The position numbers and the translations under genes were made by a program. Source: Chryseobacterium sp. ISL-6 (GTDB taxonomy: Bacteria > Bacteroidota > Bacteroidia > Flavobacteriales > Weeksellaceae). Taken from it: 64,000 nt of DNA. The stretch spans positions 671,919 to 735,918 of the forward strand of contig NZ_JAGGPT010000001.1 of assembly GCF_018613715.1 (NCBI RefSeq), read 5' to 3'. Shown piece after piece: positions 53,429 through 61,513 of the stretch; within the stretch, counting starts at the first letter, position 1, and each line of letters opens with the position of its first letter. The notes under the pieces are model-generated. The model saw only the letters and a program-made list of their open reading frames with translations. It had not been told where the DNA came from and did no database searches.

Positions 53429-54103
53429 GTGAAAAGAGAAATAAAGACCACTAATGACGGAAGTAAAACACTATTTATCAATGAATTAAATGAAAACTAC
53501 CATTCTCACCATGGAGCCTTACAAGAAGCGGAACATGTGTTTATCAAAAATGGACTAAATTTAATAAATGATTACGAAATTAATATTTTAGAACTCGGTT
53601 TTGGAACAGGTTTGAATGTTTTGGTTACAATTAATGAATATTTAAAAACTGACAAAAATCATGTTATTAATTATTTTTCACTAGAAAAATATCCCATAAA
53701 TGAATCAGAAATCAAAAATTTAGCCTATTTTGAACTTTTTGATAACATAGAATTCAAAGAAATTTATCATAAAATTCATCAAGCAGAATGGGAAAAACCA
53801 GTTGAAATCATTAACAATTTTAATCTAAAAAAGATTAAATGTGATTTTTTTGAACTAAAAGATCTCGATTTACCTAAAATAAACCTAGTTTATTACGATT
53901 GCTTCGGTGCGCGTGTACAACCAGATCTTTGGGAAAAACCCCTGTTTGAGATGGTTTCCGACAAAATGAATATTAACGGATTATTAACAACCTACTCTTC
54001 TAAAGGGAGTGTAAGAAGAATTCTTCAGGAACTGAATTTCAAAGTAGAAAAGAAACAGGGTCCACCGGGTAAGAGAGAAATGCTTAATGCAGTTAAATTA
54101 TAG
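53429..54103 (+). CDS. mnmD: tRNA 5-methylaminomethyl-2-thiouridine methyltransferase
   Basis: MnmD performs the last methylation of mnm5s2U34 in tRNA using SAM; it corresponds to the N-terminal domain of E. coli MnmC. The 224-residue protein starts here at a GTG (giving M-K-R-E-I, as homologues usually begin). A TTG at 53414 is the alternative and there is no ATG nearby. Motifs are 'NENYHSHHGALQEAEHVFIK', SAM-binding 'ILELGFGTGLNVLV', 'INLVYYDCFGARVQPDLWEK' and 'LLTTYSSKGSVRRILQE'. The C-terminal oxidase domain of MnmC is absent, as is usual in this phylum. The non-ATG start is the only oddity. Confidence 0.9.
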   Translation: MKREIKTTNDGSKTLFINELNENYHSHHGALQEAEHVFIKNGLNLINDYEINILELGFGTGLNVLVTINEYLKTDKNHVINYFSLEKYPINESEIKNLAYFELFDNIEFKEIYHKIHQAEWEKPVEIINNFNLKKIKCDFFELKDLDLPKINLVYYDCFGARVQPDLWEKPLFEMVSDKMNINGLLTTYSSKGSVRRILQELNFKVEKKQGPPGKREMLNAVKL

Positions 54104-54113
54104 TTGATCTAAG

Positions 54114-54141
54114 AGATTAGAGATTAGAGATTAGAGATTAG
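54114..54141. repeat. Four tandem copies of a 7-bp unit (AGATTAG)
   Basis: Exact 4 x 7 bp repeat just after mnmD. A looser run of TAACTTC-like 7-mers follows at about 54225-54256, before the Nudix gene. No gene or hairpin accounts for either; copy number may vary between strains. Confidence 0.9.
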
Positions 54142-54290
54142 AAAAATAAACTTTGATATACTATATTATATATGATGTATTTGGTTAAAATTTTTAAAAT
54201 TAAATTGTTTTATTATTCACCACCAACTTTTAACTTCTAACTTCTAATTTCTAACAAATTTCCTTATTTTAGCTATACAAAATAGTATAT

Positions 54291-54707
54291 ATGATAGACA
54301 ACATCAACGTTAGAGTTTATGCCTGTGCTGTGAAGGATAAAAAAGTTCTAACCTTATTTGAAGAATATGCCGGAGATCAGTTAATAAAATTTCCTGGTGG
54401 TGGTTTAGAATATGGGGAAGGTTTATTAGAATGTCTTCATCGTGAATTTGATGAAGAGCTTAATGTAAAAATTGATGTTGTAGAACATTTTTATACGCAG
54501 GAGAATTTTTTAGTTTCGCGTTTCCGCGAAAATGAACAGCTTCTTACCATATATTATATAGTCAATATAATTAATGAAGAAGATTTCCTTATTCTTGATC
54601 CTTGTATTGAAAAAACGGAATGGATAGCAATCGACAGACCAGACAATCCTTTTCCTTTACCTATAGATCAGATTGTATTTGATAAACTAAAAGAAAAATA
54701 CCTGTAA
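54291..54707 (+). CDS. Nudix hydrolase
   Basis: A 138-residue single Nudix domain. The box 'GGGLEYGEGLLECLHREFDEEL' matches G-x5-E-x7-R-E-U-x-E-E; the usual G after E-E-x is N here, a tolerated change. It hydrolyses a nucleoside diphosphate linked to another group; the substrate cannot be told from sequence. The stop codon lies inside the terminator stem, so translation reaches the hairpin. The ATG follows a short AT-rich leader. Confidence 0.88.
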   Translation: MIDNINVRVYACAVKDKKVLTLFEEYAGDQLIKFPGGGLEYGEGLLECLHREFDEELNVKIDVVEHFYTQENFLVSRFRENEQLLTIYYIVNIINEEDFLILDPCIEKTEWIAIDRPDNPFPLPIDQIVFDKLKEKYL

Positions 54708-54721
54708 TTGCTTACAGGTAT
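54698..54721. terminator. Terminator overlapping the Nudix gene stop codon
   Basis: Arms ATACCTGTAA and TTACAGGTAT with a 4-nt loop (TTGC), followed by T7; the TAA stop is within the left arm. It also faces the convergent DUF4294 gene. Confidence 0.88.
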
Positions 54722-54725
54722 TTTT

Positions 54726-55433
54726 TTATTTTTTCTTTACTTTAAAATCACCAGCTCCCGGATATGGCTGAAGATAACCAGAGTTCCAATTTGACTGCAA
54801 TAGTGATTCTAAAAATTCATCCGTTCTGTTTCTATGAGGATCATACTGATCTTTAAGATCTATACTTGCCATTTTTCCCTTTACATTCCACCAGAAAGCA
54901 CTCCATCCACCTCTTAATTCTTTAATGATCTCAAATACATTCTTTCCGGTCGCTCTGTTCATGAGCTTTGCAAAAACCTGACCTTCTGTCGTAGTAAGAT
55001 CACGTAACTGCTTTTCGTATTGATCGGCTAACATATTCTGCCGGTCTCTCACATATTTCCTTTTTGCTTTACTATCCAGATTAGTCATCTCTTTCTGAAT
55101 ATCTCTGTACTGTTGTAAAGCAGCTACAAATAAAGGATATACCCTGTAAAGTTTTTTATTAAGAAAATAGTAATAATTTCTATCCAGTTGGTTATTGAAT
55201 TTTGGCTTGTTGAGTAATATCAACTCATCCATCACAACTACTGTTTCTCCATTTATTTCATAGAACTTGGCTTTCTGTCTTTCATCATAATAATATTTAT
55301 TTCCAAATTCATCTACTTTTAGCTCCTCCGGAGGGTACTGACTCAGGGGTTTAGCAATAATAGAATCTGTTTGTCCAAAAACACCAATCCCAAAAAAGAA
55401 AAGAAAAAGACAAATAATCTTGCTAAAATTCAT
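54726..55433 (-). CDS. DUF4294-family exported protein
   Basis: The ATG at 55433 gives signal peptide MNFSKIICLFLFFFGIGVFGQ; upstream in-frame Met adds 12 residues without improving it. The 235-residue protein has 'KYYYDERQKAKFYEINGETV', a helical middle ('VRDRQNMLADQYEKQLRDLT') and 'KELRGGWSAFWWNVKGKMAS' near the C-terminus. I recognise this as DUF4294, conserved in Bacteroidota but of unknown function. Divergent from the M42 peptidase gene with a 51-nt gap. Confidence 0.8.
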   Translation of the reverse strand: MNFSKIICLFLFFFGIGVFGQTDSIIAKPLSQYPPEELKVDEFGNKYYYDERQKAKFYEINGETVVVMDELILLNKPKFNNQLDRNYYYFLNKKLYRVYPLFVAALQQYRDIQKEMTNLDSKAKRKYVRDRQNMLADQYEKQLRDLTTTEGQVFAKLMNRATGKNVFEIIKELRGGWSAFWWNVKGKMASIDLKDQYDPHRNRTDEFLESLLQSNWNSGYLQPYPGAGDFKVKKK

Positions 55434-55484
55434 TATTTTTACGCGTATTAGAGTAAAAATTGAACGCAAAAATCATTCCTTTTT

Positions 55485-56561
55485 ATGAAATTTGAAAAGA
55501 AATCTTTAAAATTTTTAGAAAAATACTTAAATACATCCTCACCGACCGGTTACGAGCATAAAGGACAAGAAATCTGGATGGATTATATTCGGCCATATGT
55601 AGATAAAATTGAAGTCGATCATTATGGAACCTGCTATGGAATTATTAATCCTGAAGCAGAATTCAAAGTGGTTATCGAAGCACATGCGGATGAAATCTCC
55701 TGGTACGTTAATTATATTACGGATGACGGATTAATTTATGTGATCCGAAATGGAGGTTCAGATCAAACGATCGCTCCATCAAAGGTTGTTCACATTCATG
55801 GAGAAAATGGCATCGTAAAAGGAGTTTTCGGATGGCCAGCCATTCACACCCGAAGCGCTAATCAAAACGAACCAACACCAAAAATCGAAAATATCTTCAT
55901 CGACTGCGGAGCCACTACCAAAAAAGAAGTTGAAGAAATGGGTATTTACGTAGGTTGTATGATCACTTATCCAGACGAATTCTTTGAAATGAATAACCGT
56001 TATTTTGTCTGCAGAGCTTTAGACAACAGGATTGGTGGATTTATGATCGCAGAGGTAGCAAGACTTTTAAAGGAAAATAAAAAAACGATTCCTTTTGGTC
56101 TATACATTACAAACTCCGTTCAGGAAGAAGTAGGTTTATATGGAGCAGACATGATTGCTGATACGATAAAACCAAATATCGCTATTGTAACTGATGTTAC
56201 CCATGACACTACAACACCTATGATCGAGAAGAAAAAAGAAGGTGACCAAAAATGTGGTGACGGGCCTGTAATTTTCTTTGCCCCTAGTGTTCATCACACG
56301 ATCAGAGAATTAATCATTGATACGGCAAAAACTAAAAAGATCCCTTATCAAAGAGCGGCTGCCAGCAGAGCAACAGGAACGGATACAGATGCTTTCGCAC
56401 ATTCTAATGGCGGTGTTCCAAGCGCTTTGATTTCTCTACCTTTGCGCTACATGCATACAACGGTAGAAATGGTTTCAAAAGAAGATGTCGGAAACGTTAT
56501 CTCATTAATCTACGAAACGATTTTGAAGATAAAACCGGAAATGAAACTGAAATATCATTAA
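55485..56561 (+). CDS. M42-family metallopeptidase (glutamyl aminopeptidase/TET-like)
   Basis: A 358-residue cytosolic di-zinc aminopeptidase. Ligand segments are 'VVIEAHADEISWYV' (H), 'CRALDNRIGGFMIAEVARLL' (D), 'NSVQEEVGLYGADM' (catalytic E followed by ligand E), 'AIVTDVTHDT' (D) and 'LPLRYMHTTVEMV' (H). Family members form TET-like dodecamers that trim peptides released by proteasome-like proteases. It lacks a signal peptide, in contrast to the M28 enzymes. Followed by a repeat element and rpe. Confidence 0.92.
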   Translation: MKFEKKSLKFLEKYLNTSSPTGYEHKGQEIWMDYIRPYVDKIEVDHYGTCYGIINPEAEFKVVIEAHADEISWYVNYITDDGLIYVIRNGGSDQTIAPSKVVHIHGENGIVKGVFGWPAIHTRSANQNEPTPKIENIFIDCGATTKKEVEEMGIYVGCMITYPDEFFEMNNRYFVCRALDNRIGGFMIAEVARLLKENKKTIPFGLYITNSVQEEVGLYGADMIADTIKPNIAIVTDVTHDTTTPMIEKKKEGDQKCGDGPVIFFAPSVHHTIRELIIDTAKTKKIPYQRAAASRATGTDTDAFAHSNGGVPSALISLPLRYMHTTVEMVSKEDVGNVISLIYETILKIKPEMKLKYH

Positions 56562-56563
56562 TA

Positions 56564-56634
56564 AAGATACTCGATAACAGATGTCAGATATCAGACTTTT
56601 GGGAAAAGAACCAAGTCTGACATCGGGTATCTTA
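56564..56634. repeat. Intergenic imperfect inverted repeat between M42 peptidase and rpe
   Basis: Left arm 56564-56598 and right arm 56613-56634 share AAGATAC-(T/C)CGAT and (G)TCAGACTT in reverse complement. The left arm contains an extra GTCAGATA-like segment, and a further GTCTGACA follows at 56636-56643. It has the look of a small intergenic hairpin family rather than a simple terminator (no clean T-tract). Confidence 0.65.
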
Positions 56635-56672
56635 CGTCTGACACCTTTAGTAAATCTAATATAAAAGTAAAA

Positions 56673-57323
56673 ATGAAAACTAAGCTAATTGCTCCTTCCC
56701 TATTATCCGCAGACTTTGGGAATCTGCAAAGAGACATTGAAATGTTGAACAATTCTCAGGCCGACTGGTTCCATATCGATGTCATGGATGGGAGATTTGT
56801 TCCAAACATTTCATTTGGTTTTCCTGTGATGAAGACTGTTCAGCAACATGCTAAAAAATTTGTTGATGTTCATTTGATGATCGTTGAACCTGAAAAGTAT
56901 GTTGAAGAATTTATTGATCACGGAGCTGATTTAATTTCTATCCACTATGAGGCTTGTACGCATTTACACCGAACGATCCACCTTATTCAAAGCAGAGGAG
57001 CTAAAGCAGGAGTTGTGCTTAATCCTTCTACTCCGGTTTTAATGCTGGAAGATATTATTGCGGATGTCGATTTAGTGTTATTAATGAGTGTAAATCCAGG
57101 ATTTGGAGGACAAAAATTTATTGAAAATACCTATAAGAAGATTGCTGAAACTAAAGATTTAATTTTAAGCAATAACTCTACTGCGTTAATTGAAGTGGAT
57201 GGAGGTGTTAACTTGGATAATGCGTCGAAATTATTTGAAGCCGGAGCTGATGTTTTAGTAGCCGGAAACGCTGTTTTCTCATCTGAAAGTCCTGAAAGAA
57301 CAATAGAGCTTTTAAAAATTTAA
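56673..57323 (+). CDS. rpe: Ribulose-phosphate 3-epimerase
   Basis: A 216-residue TIM barrel that interconverts ribulose-5-phosphate and xylulose-5-phosphate in the pentose phosphate pathway. Signature segments are 'IAPSLLSADFGNLQRDIEML', 'WFHIDVMDGRFVPNISFG' (metal H and D), 'VDVHLMIVEPEKYV', 'LLMSVNPGFGGQKF' and 'IEVDGGVNLDN' (second catalytic D). Length is standard. It stands alone between a repeat element and a strong terminator. Firm. Confidence 0.96.
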   Translation: MKTKLIAPSLLSADFGNLQRDIEMLNNSQADWFHIDVMDGRFVPNISFGFPVMKTVQQHAKKFVDVHLMIVEPEKYVEEFIDHGADLISIHYEACTHLHRTIHLIQSRGAKAGVVLNPSTPVLMLEDIIADVDLVLLMSVNPGFGGQKFIENTYKKIAETKDLILSNNSTALIEVDGGVNLDNASKLFEAGADVLVAGNAVFSSESPERTIELLKI

Positions 57324-57348
57324 ATATAGAAATTACTATATCATATCA

Positions 57349-57372
57349 AAAGGCAGCTGTTAGGCTGCCTTT
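57349..57372 (+). terminator. Terminator after rpe
   Basis: Arms AAAGGCAGC and GCTGCCTTT with a 6-nt loop, followed by TTCTTCTTT. The next 150 nt up to the DUF1772 stop show no gene. Confidence 0.85.
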
Positions 57373-57530
57373 CTTCTTTGAAAATCTGAGCTTACGATGG
57401 TTATTAGTTTCAGTCTTTTAGACTTTAATGCTTAAATTTTCTTTGTTCTATGCTGAAGTAAAGATCTCAATAAATACAAAACGGTGCATCCGTATAAATA
57501 CTGAATTTGCAATAAGTATTTATACTGAAT

Positions 57531-58025
57531 CTATGATTCTGCTTTAGTCCAGACACAGGCACATATAACCAAGAGTATACTCAAGGTTGAGCATATAGCA
57601 CGTATGGTATTTAGAAAATTCCATCTGTTTTCAAAAACGTCACGCATCTTCTTTAATCCTTCTGCTGTAGAATCTACTATATTAAACTGATCCAACTGAT
57701 CATTTAGAGGAACATTTCCCACTATCGTAACTCCAAAAACCCCAATGAGATAGATTATTGTTGCCAATAACAATAACATGAATACAGGGTTTTGTGCCCT
57801 ATATAAAAAAGTAGAAATGGGAAGCATCGCTGCTGTCCCCATAAAACTCAGGAAGAATACAGGATTTAGAATTTCCCTGTTAATAGACTGCATTGCTTTC
57901 AGATATTCTGCATCTGATAATTTCCCCAGGCCTAATACCACCGAGCAGGAATATGCATAAAAAAGGCCACCTATAAGAGCCGTTAATACAGCAGTTAAAA
58001 TTAATAGAATTGTTGTCATTTTCAT
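57531..58025 (-). CDS. DUF1772 (anthrone oxygenase-like) four-helix membrane protein
   Basis: The 164-residue protein has four hydrophobic segments ('ILLILTAVLTALIGGLFYAY', 'PVFFLSFMGTAAMLPIS', 'FMLLLLATIIYLIGVFGVTI', 'TIRAICSTLSILLVICACVW'). Between helices 3 and 4 lies the conserved family stretch 'GNVPLNDQLDQFNI' and 'FENRWNFLNTIRAICS'. It is co-directional with and 44 nt downstream of the DUF692 gene, so it probably belongs to that operon. DoxX-like small membrane proteins are common companions of DUF692 peptide-modifying operons; this one may fill a comparable place. Catalytic function is unproven. Confidence 0.82.
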   Translation of the reverse strand: MKMTTILLILTAVLTALIGGLFYAYSCSVVLGLGKLSDAEYLKAMQSINREILNPVFFLSFMGTAAMLPISTFLYRAQNPVFMLLLLATIIYLIGVFGVTIVGNVPLNDQLDQFNIVDSTAEGLKKMRDVFENRWNFLNTIRAICSTLSILLVICACVWTKAES

Positions 58026-58069
58026 AGTTTTTATTTTATGGTTCTAATGTCGATATATGAGTAACGCCT

Positions 58070-59168
58070 TTAATAAGGATTCCATTTTTTTATAATACTC
58101 TTAGCAGTATTGATCATCTCTATATCCCAATCATCTGTTTTAAAATAGTGAAATGTTTGACTTTTAATCAATTCCGGTTTATCATCAAACAGCAGCTTTG
58201 TTAAGCGTGTCTGATCTTCATATAATTGTAGATCCTCGAGCGGTGAAACTAAATTAACATTTTTTTTCTCCCAGATCGCCGGATAATTATTTTCATGATA
58301 TTCAATGCTATCGATAATCTCTCTGACTCTTCTAAAATCATCAAAAAATGCTTCTTTTTCATCTTTTGTTTTTATGGTACCCCCCAGTCTTTCAATAATA
58401 ATATATTGCAGGTTTTCACACTTTGGAAGTACAAAAGGAAGAATATTTAATATTTCTTCAGGAATAGCATCATCATGGGTATCTCTGCGAATTAGTTTAT
58501 TTTTAGTGTAAATACTTTGATTCCAGCTTCCTCCGGAGAGATGTATTTCCTTAACTTTTTCTAAAGGATAAGCACTAATAATTTCCTCGAGCTGAACGTC
58601 AAAATTATAGGCTTGGCAATAGATATTATGAAGATCCAGAATTAAAAACCCATCAATATCCGTAATCAGCTGATCAAGAAACTGTCCTTGTTGTTTTACA
58701 TCTTCTATAGAAAAAGAGAAAGCTAAGTTTTCAATTCCTATTGGAACATTTACAACATCTTGCAGCCTTAAAAGTCTGTCCTTTCCTATTTGTAATGTTT
58801 TGGAGTTCAAGGAAACCGGCAAAGGAATACCTTGATGAAAGTTTTCTGTATTCATAAAAACCAAAATGCTCAGTTATATGATTATAATGGCGCTTTTCAG
58901 TTTCAGTTTTTAGATTATTAAGCCACTCTTCCTGTCTTTCTGTCCATTTCGCATCAAAAAGGGAATAATAGACACCATGACCGATCAGACGGTTATTTTG
59001 AGAATAAAAATCCAGTAAACCTTTTAGCCATTCAGGTTCTTCTACATCATAAAAAGTATCAAAAGACCATTCTAAAATTTCTATTTGGTTGTTTTCAAAT
59101 AAAGGCAAAATAGCTGAAACAAAATCTGCCTCAGCCATCATTGATAATCCTAATAGCGGTTTTTTCAT
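58070..59168 (-). pseudogene. DUF692 multinuclear iron oxidase (MNIO) family gene, frameshifted
   Basis: Two overlapping frames together make one DUF692 protein of about 365 residues: 59168 to about 58856, then 58858 to 58070. The join is inside a five-T run on the coding strand (58856-58860): dropping one T reads 'ITEHFGF' straight into 'MNTENFHQGIPLPVSLN'. Family motifs on both sides are intact: 'LIGHGVYYSLFD' (His), 'ITEHFGF' (Glu/His), 'PIGIENLAFS' (Glu-Asn), 'FLILDLHNIYCQA' (Asp/His-Asn), 'VKEIHLSGGS' (His) and 'DTHDDAIPEE'. Known relatives (MbnB, TglH, ChrH, BufB) use two or three irons to modify Cys or other residues of small peptides. It follows the Cys-ending small protein by 3 nt. 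Confidence 0.85.
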
Positions 59169-59171
59169 AAG

Positions 59172-59378
59172 TTAACCCATACCACATGCTACGCAAGGAT
59201 AGTTCTTTCCTCTTAAAATAGTATCTTTTTTAGCAATAGGTCTTGTATTACTTTTAGGAACCTCTGCTTTTCTTACTTTCTTTATTGGCTTTTTAGTTTT
59301 CTTTACAGTAGGTGTAGTAGTCTGTGCAGATAAACTTACCGTTACTAAACCTGCCATCAATAATGCTGGTATTTTCAT
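59172..59378 (-). CDS. Small exported Cys-ended peptide, candidate substrate of the DUF692 enzyme
   Basis: This 68-residue protein has a signal peptide (MKIPALLMAGLVTVSLSAQ). A 35-residue Lys/Pro/Thr-rich basic stretch ('TVKKTKKPIKKVRKAEVPKS' among it) follows, and the C-terminus is 'NYPCVACGMG'. The only cysteines are the C-x-x-C pair at residues 62 and 65. It is 3 nt upstream of the DUF692 gene and surely coupled to it. DUF692 enzymes typically act on a short peptide encoded next door with conserved cysteines, and the bufferin-type precursors also carry signal peptides. So a modified, exported, possibly metal-binding peptide is a fair inference; the modification is not known. Confidence 0.75.
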   Translation of the reverse strand: MKIPALLMAGLVTVSLSAQTTTPTVKKTKKPIKKVRKAEVPKSNTRPIAKKDTILRGKNYPCVACGMG

Positions 59379-59447
59379 AATCTATATTTTAATGAATGGT
59401 TACAAGAATTATTCCATTGCATTATATCAAAAATACTATAATAAAAA

Positions 59448-59455
59448 CAAAATTA
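59448..59455 (-). promoter_or_regulatory. Putative -7 element (TAATTTTG) of the small-peptide/DUF692 operon
   Basis: TAnnTTTG match on the minus strand, 69 nt upstream of the peptide start. A second match (TATTTTTG) lies at 59428-59435, so the exact promoter is uncertain. Confidence 0.4.
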
Positions 59456-59551
59456 TCCCATCTATTTTATGATAAGATTATAGTTGAAACTTTTTTATTG
59501 AGAAAAACATATTAGCACTTTATCAATAGGGGTTTTGTAAGACACTTTTCC

Positions 59552-59559
59552 TATTTTTG
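59552..59559 (+). promoter_or_regulatory. Putative -7 element (TATTTTTG) of the GH29 gene
   Basis: TAnnTTTG match 17 nt upstream of the start; TTTG at 59534-59537 lies 14 nt further upstream, a little close. Confidence 0.45.
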
Positions 59560-59576
59560 AGATTAAAATAAAAAAC

Positions 59577-61415
59577 ATGAAATGCAGATTTACCGGATTG
59601 TTCCTCTTAGGATTGTCATTAGCTGCCCATATGAATGCCCAATCCCTATCAACTGAAAATAAGAAAATGGAATGGTTTCAGGATGCTAAACTTGGAATTT
59701 TTATCCATTGGGGAATTTATTCTGTAGATGGAATTTCGGAATCATGGTCCTTTTTTAATAATTATATTAACCATGAAAACTACATGAAGCAGCTTAATGG
59801 GTTTTCTGCATCGAAATTTGATCCTGAATATTGGGCAAAGCTAATTAAGGAATCCGGAGCTAAATATTCTGTGATAACTACAAAACATCATGATGGCGTT
59901 TCACTCTGGGATTCTAAAGCTGAAAAATCCATTACCATTCCTGAAAATTCTTTAGCAAAAAAGGATGTCTTAACACCTTTTGTCAATGAACTTAAAAAAT
60001 CAGGAATAAAAACGGGACTCTACTATTCTCTTCCGGATTGGAGTCATCCCTATTATGATATCAATACAAGAATTAAAAAAAGGTATGAAATTAAAAATGA
60101 TCCTAAACGCTGGCAAAGTTTTATTCAGTATTACCAAAGTCAATTAGATGAACTTTCAAATCAGTATAAGCCGGATTTATTATGGTTTGATGGGGATTGG
60201 GAACATACTTCGGAAGAATGGCAAGCTTCACAGACGTTGGAAAATCTAAAAAAGTTCAATCCGAATATTATCATTAATTCAAGATTAAACAATCATGGAG
60301 ATTATGAAACTCCTGAACAGGGTATTCCCGTAATTGCTCCACAAAATAAATATTGGGAATTATGTTATACTATGAATGATTCATGGGGATATCAGCCTTT
60401 TGATACTCATTATAAAACCCCGAATATGCTGATAAGAACTTTGGCAGATGTAATAAGTATGGGTGGAAACCTTCTACTTGATATAGGTCCGAAAGCTGAT
60501 GGAAGTGTTTCTGAAGAACAGGTTAAAATTCTAAAGAATATGGGACGATGGATTTCAAAATACCCTGAAGCCATTTATGCTACCCGACGCGGATTACCTT
60601 TTGAAAATTATAAAGGAAAATCAGCACTTTCTGCTGATGGAAAATCCCTCTTTTTGTATCTGGAGGAAGCCAAAGATCTCATGAAAATCTATGGTATAAA
60701 AACTAAACCTATTTCTGCAAAAATCATCGGAGATAATAAAGCAAAAATAAACTTTGATCTTAGTAAAAACAATACTTTAACCCTTAATCTTTCAAATACG
60801 CAATTTGATGAGGATGTAACAGTAGTTCAATTAACATTTAATGATCCACTTAAAATATTAAAAGATTTCCCACTAGAAAAAAAATCACTCTCAGATGTAA
60901 TAAACAATAAAAATACAAAAGAGACAATTTATAACATTGCCAACCAAATAAATGATGGAAACAATGTATTAGATCATTCTGGACTTACTAATGATGGTAT
61001 GGATATGACCATTCCAAAAACTAATACAAACCCTGAAGTTTTATCATGGATCAGTAAACATGCTGAAGCTCTTTTCGATACCGGCAAAGGATTACCAGGT
61101 GGCCACTATTCAGGAATGAGCACCCTTTCGAAGGATAAACAAACCCTTTATCTTTTTGTAGAAGGAATTCCCAGCGGACCTATTGCCCTGAAGGGAATTA
61201 AAAATGGGATCTCAAGAATCAGAATTGTTGGTGAAGGTTCTATGATCAGCCATCATATTTTTAATAAATTATATTGGAGTGACAGACCGGGAATTATTTA
61301 TATTGATGCTCCAAAAGAAAGATTGGATAGGAATATGACTATTATTGCCGTATTACTTGATAAACCTATTGAGTTATACAGGGAAAAAGTAGGTGCTATC
61401 GAAAGTAACCTGTAA
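59577..61415 (+). CDS. GH29 alpha-L-fucosidase with duplicated C-terminal module
   Basis: A 612-residue exported enzyme (signal peptide ending 'AAHMNAQ'). The GH29 barrel covers residues about 28-325: 'LGIFIHWGIYSV', 'KYSVITTKHHDGVSLWDSK', nucleophile D205 in 'PDLLWFDGDW' and 'MGGNLLLDIGPKADGSV'. Two copies of a beta-domain follow: residues about 322-425 ('WISKYPEAIYATRRGLPF ...') and about 488-600 ('WISKHAEALFDTGKGLPG ...'), separated by a linker. It releases fucose from glycans in the periplasm or outside. It is a lone gene, not inside the glucan PUL; no fucose pathway genes are nearby. Confidence 0.9.
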   Translation: MKCRFTGLFLLGLSLAAHMNAQSLSTENKKMEWFQDAKLGIFIHWGIYSVDGISESWSFFNNYINHENYMKQLNGFSASKFDPEYWAKLIKESGAKYSVITTKHHDGVSLWDSKAEKSITIPENSLAKKDVLTPFVNELKKSGIKTGLYYSLPDWSHPYYDINTRIKKRYEIKNDPKRWQSFIQYYQSQLDELSNQYKPDLLWFDGDWEHTSEEWQASQTLENLKKFNPNIIINSRLNNHGDYETPEQGIPVIAPQNKYWELCYTMNDSWGYQPFDTHYKTPNMLIRTLADVISMGGNLLLDIGPKADGSVSEEQVKILKNMGRWISKYPEAIYATRRGLPFENYKGKSALSADGKSLFLYLEEAKDLMKIYGIKTKPISAKIIGDNKAKINFDLSKNNTLTLNLSNTQFDEDVTVVQLTFNDPLKILKDFPLEKKSLSDVINNKNTKETIYNIANQINDGNNVLDHSGLTNDGMDMTIPKTNTNPEVLSWISKHAEALFDTGKGLPGGHYSGMSTLSKDKQTLYLFVEGIPSGPIALKGIKNGISRIRIVGEGSMISHHIFNKLYWSDRPGIIYIDAPKERLDRNMTIIAVLLDKPIELYREKVGAIESNL

Positions 61416-61463
61416 CAACATTGCTGGCTGAGGCTATCCACACCCTACCTTTTTGTAAAACAG

Positions 61464-61489
61464 AAATCCGGAGAATAATCCCCGGATTT
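61464..61489. terminator. Terminator between GH29 and ndk
   Basis: Arms AAATCCGG and CCGGATTT with a 10-nt loop, followed by T-rich sequence; the two genes converge here. Confidence 0.8.
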
Positions 61490-61513
61490 TATATTTTGAA
61501 AAAATCTTTTATC

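Noticed and set aside
57390..57412. ATGGTTATTAGTTT word also present at the micropeptide locus (62094-62107)
   Set aside because: A 14-nt match in AT-rich DNA is expected by chance in 64 kb; no promoter or terminator of the same kind surrounds this copy.
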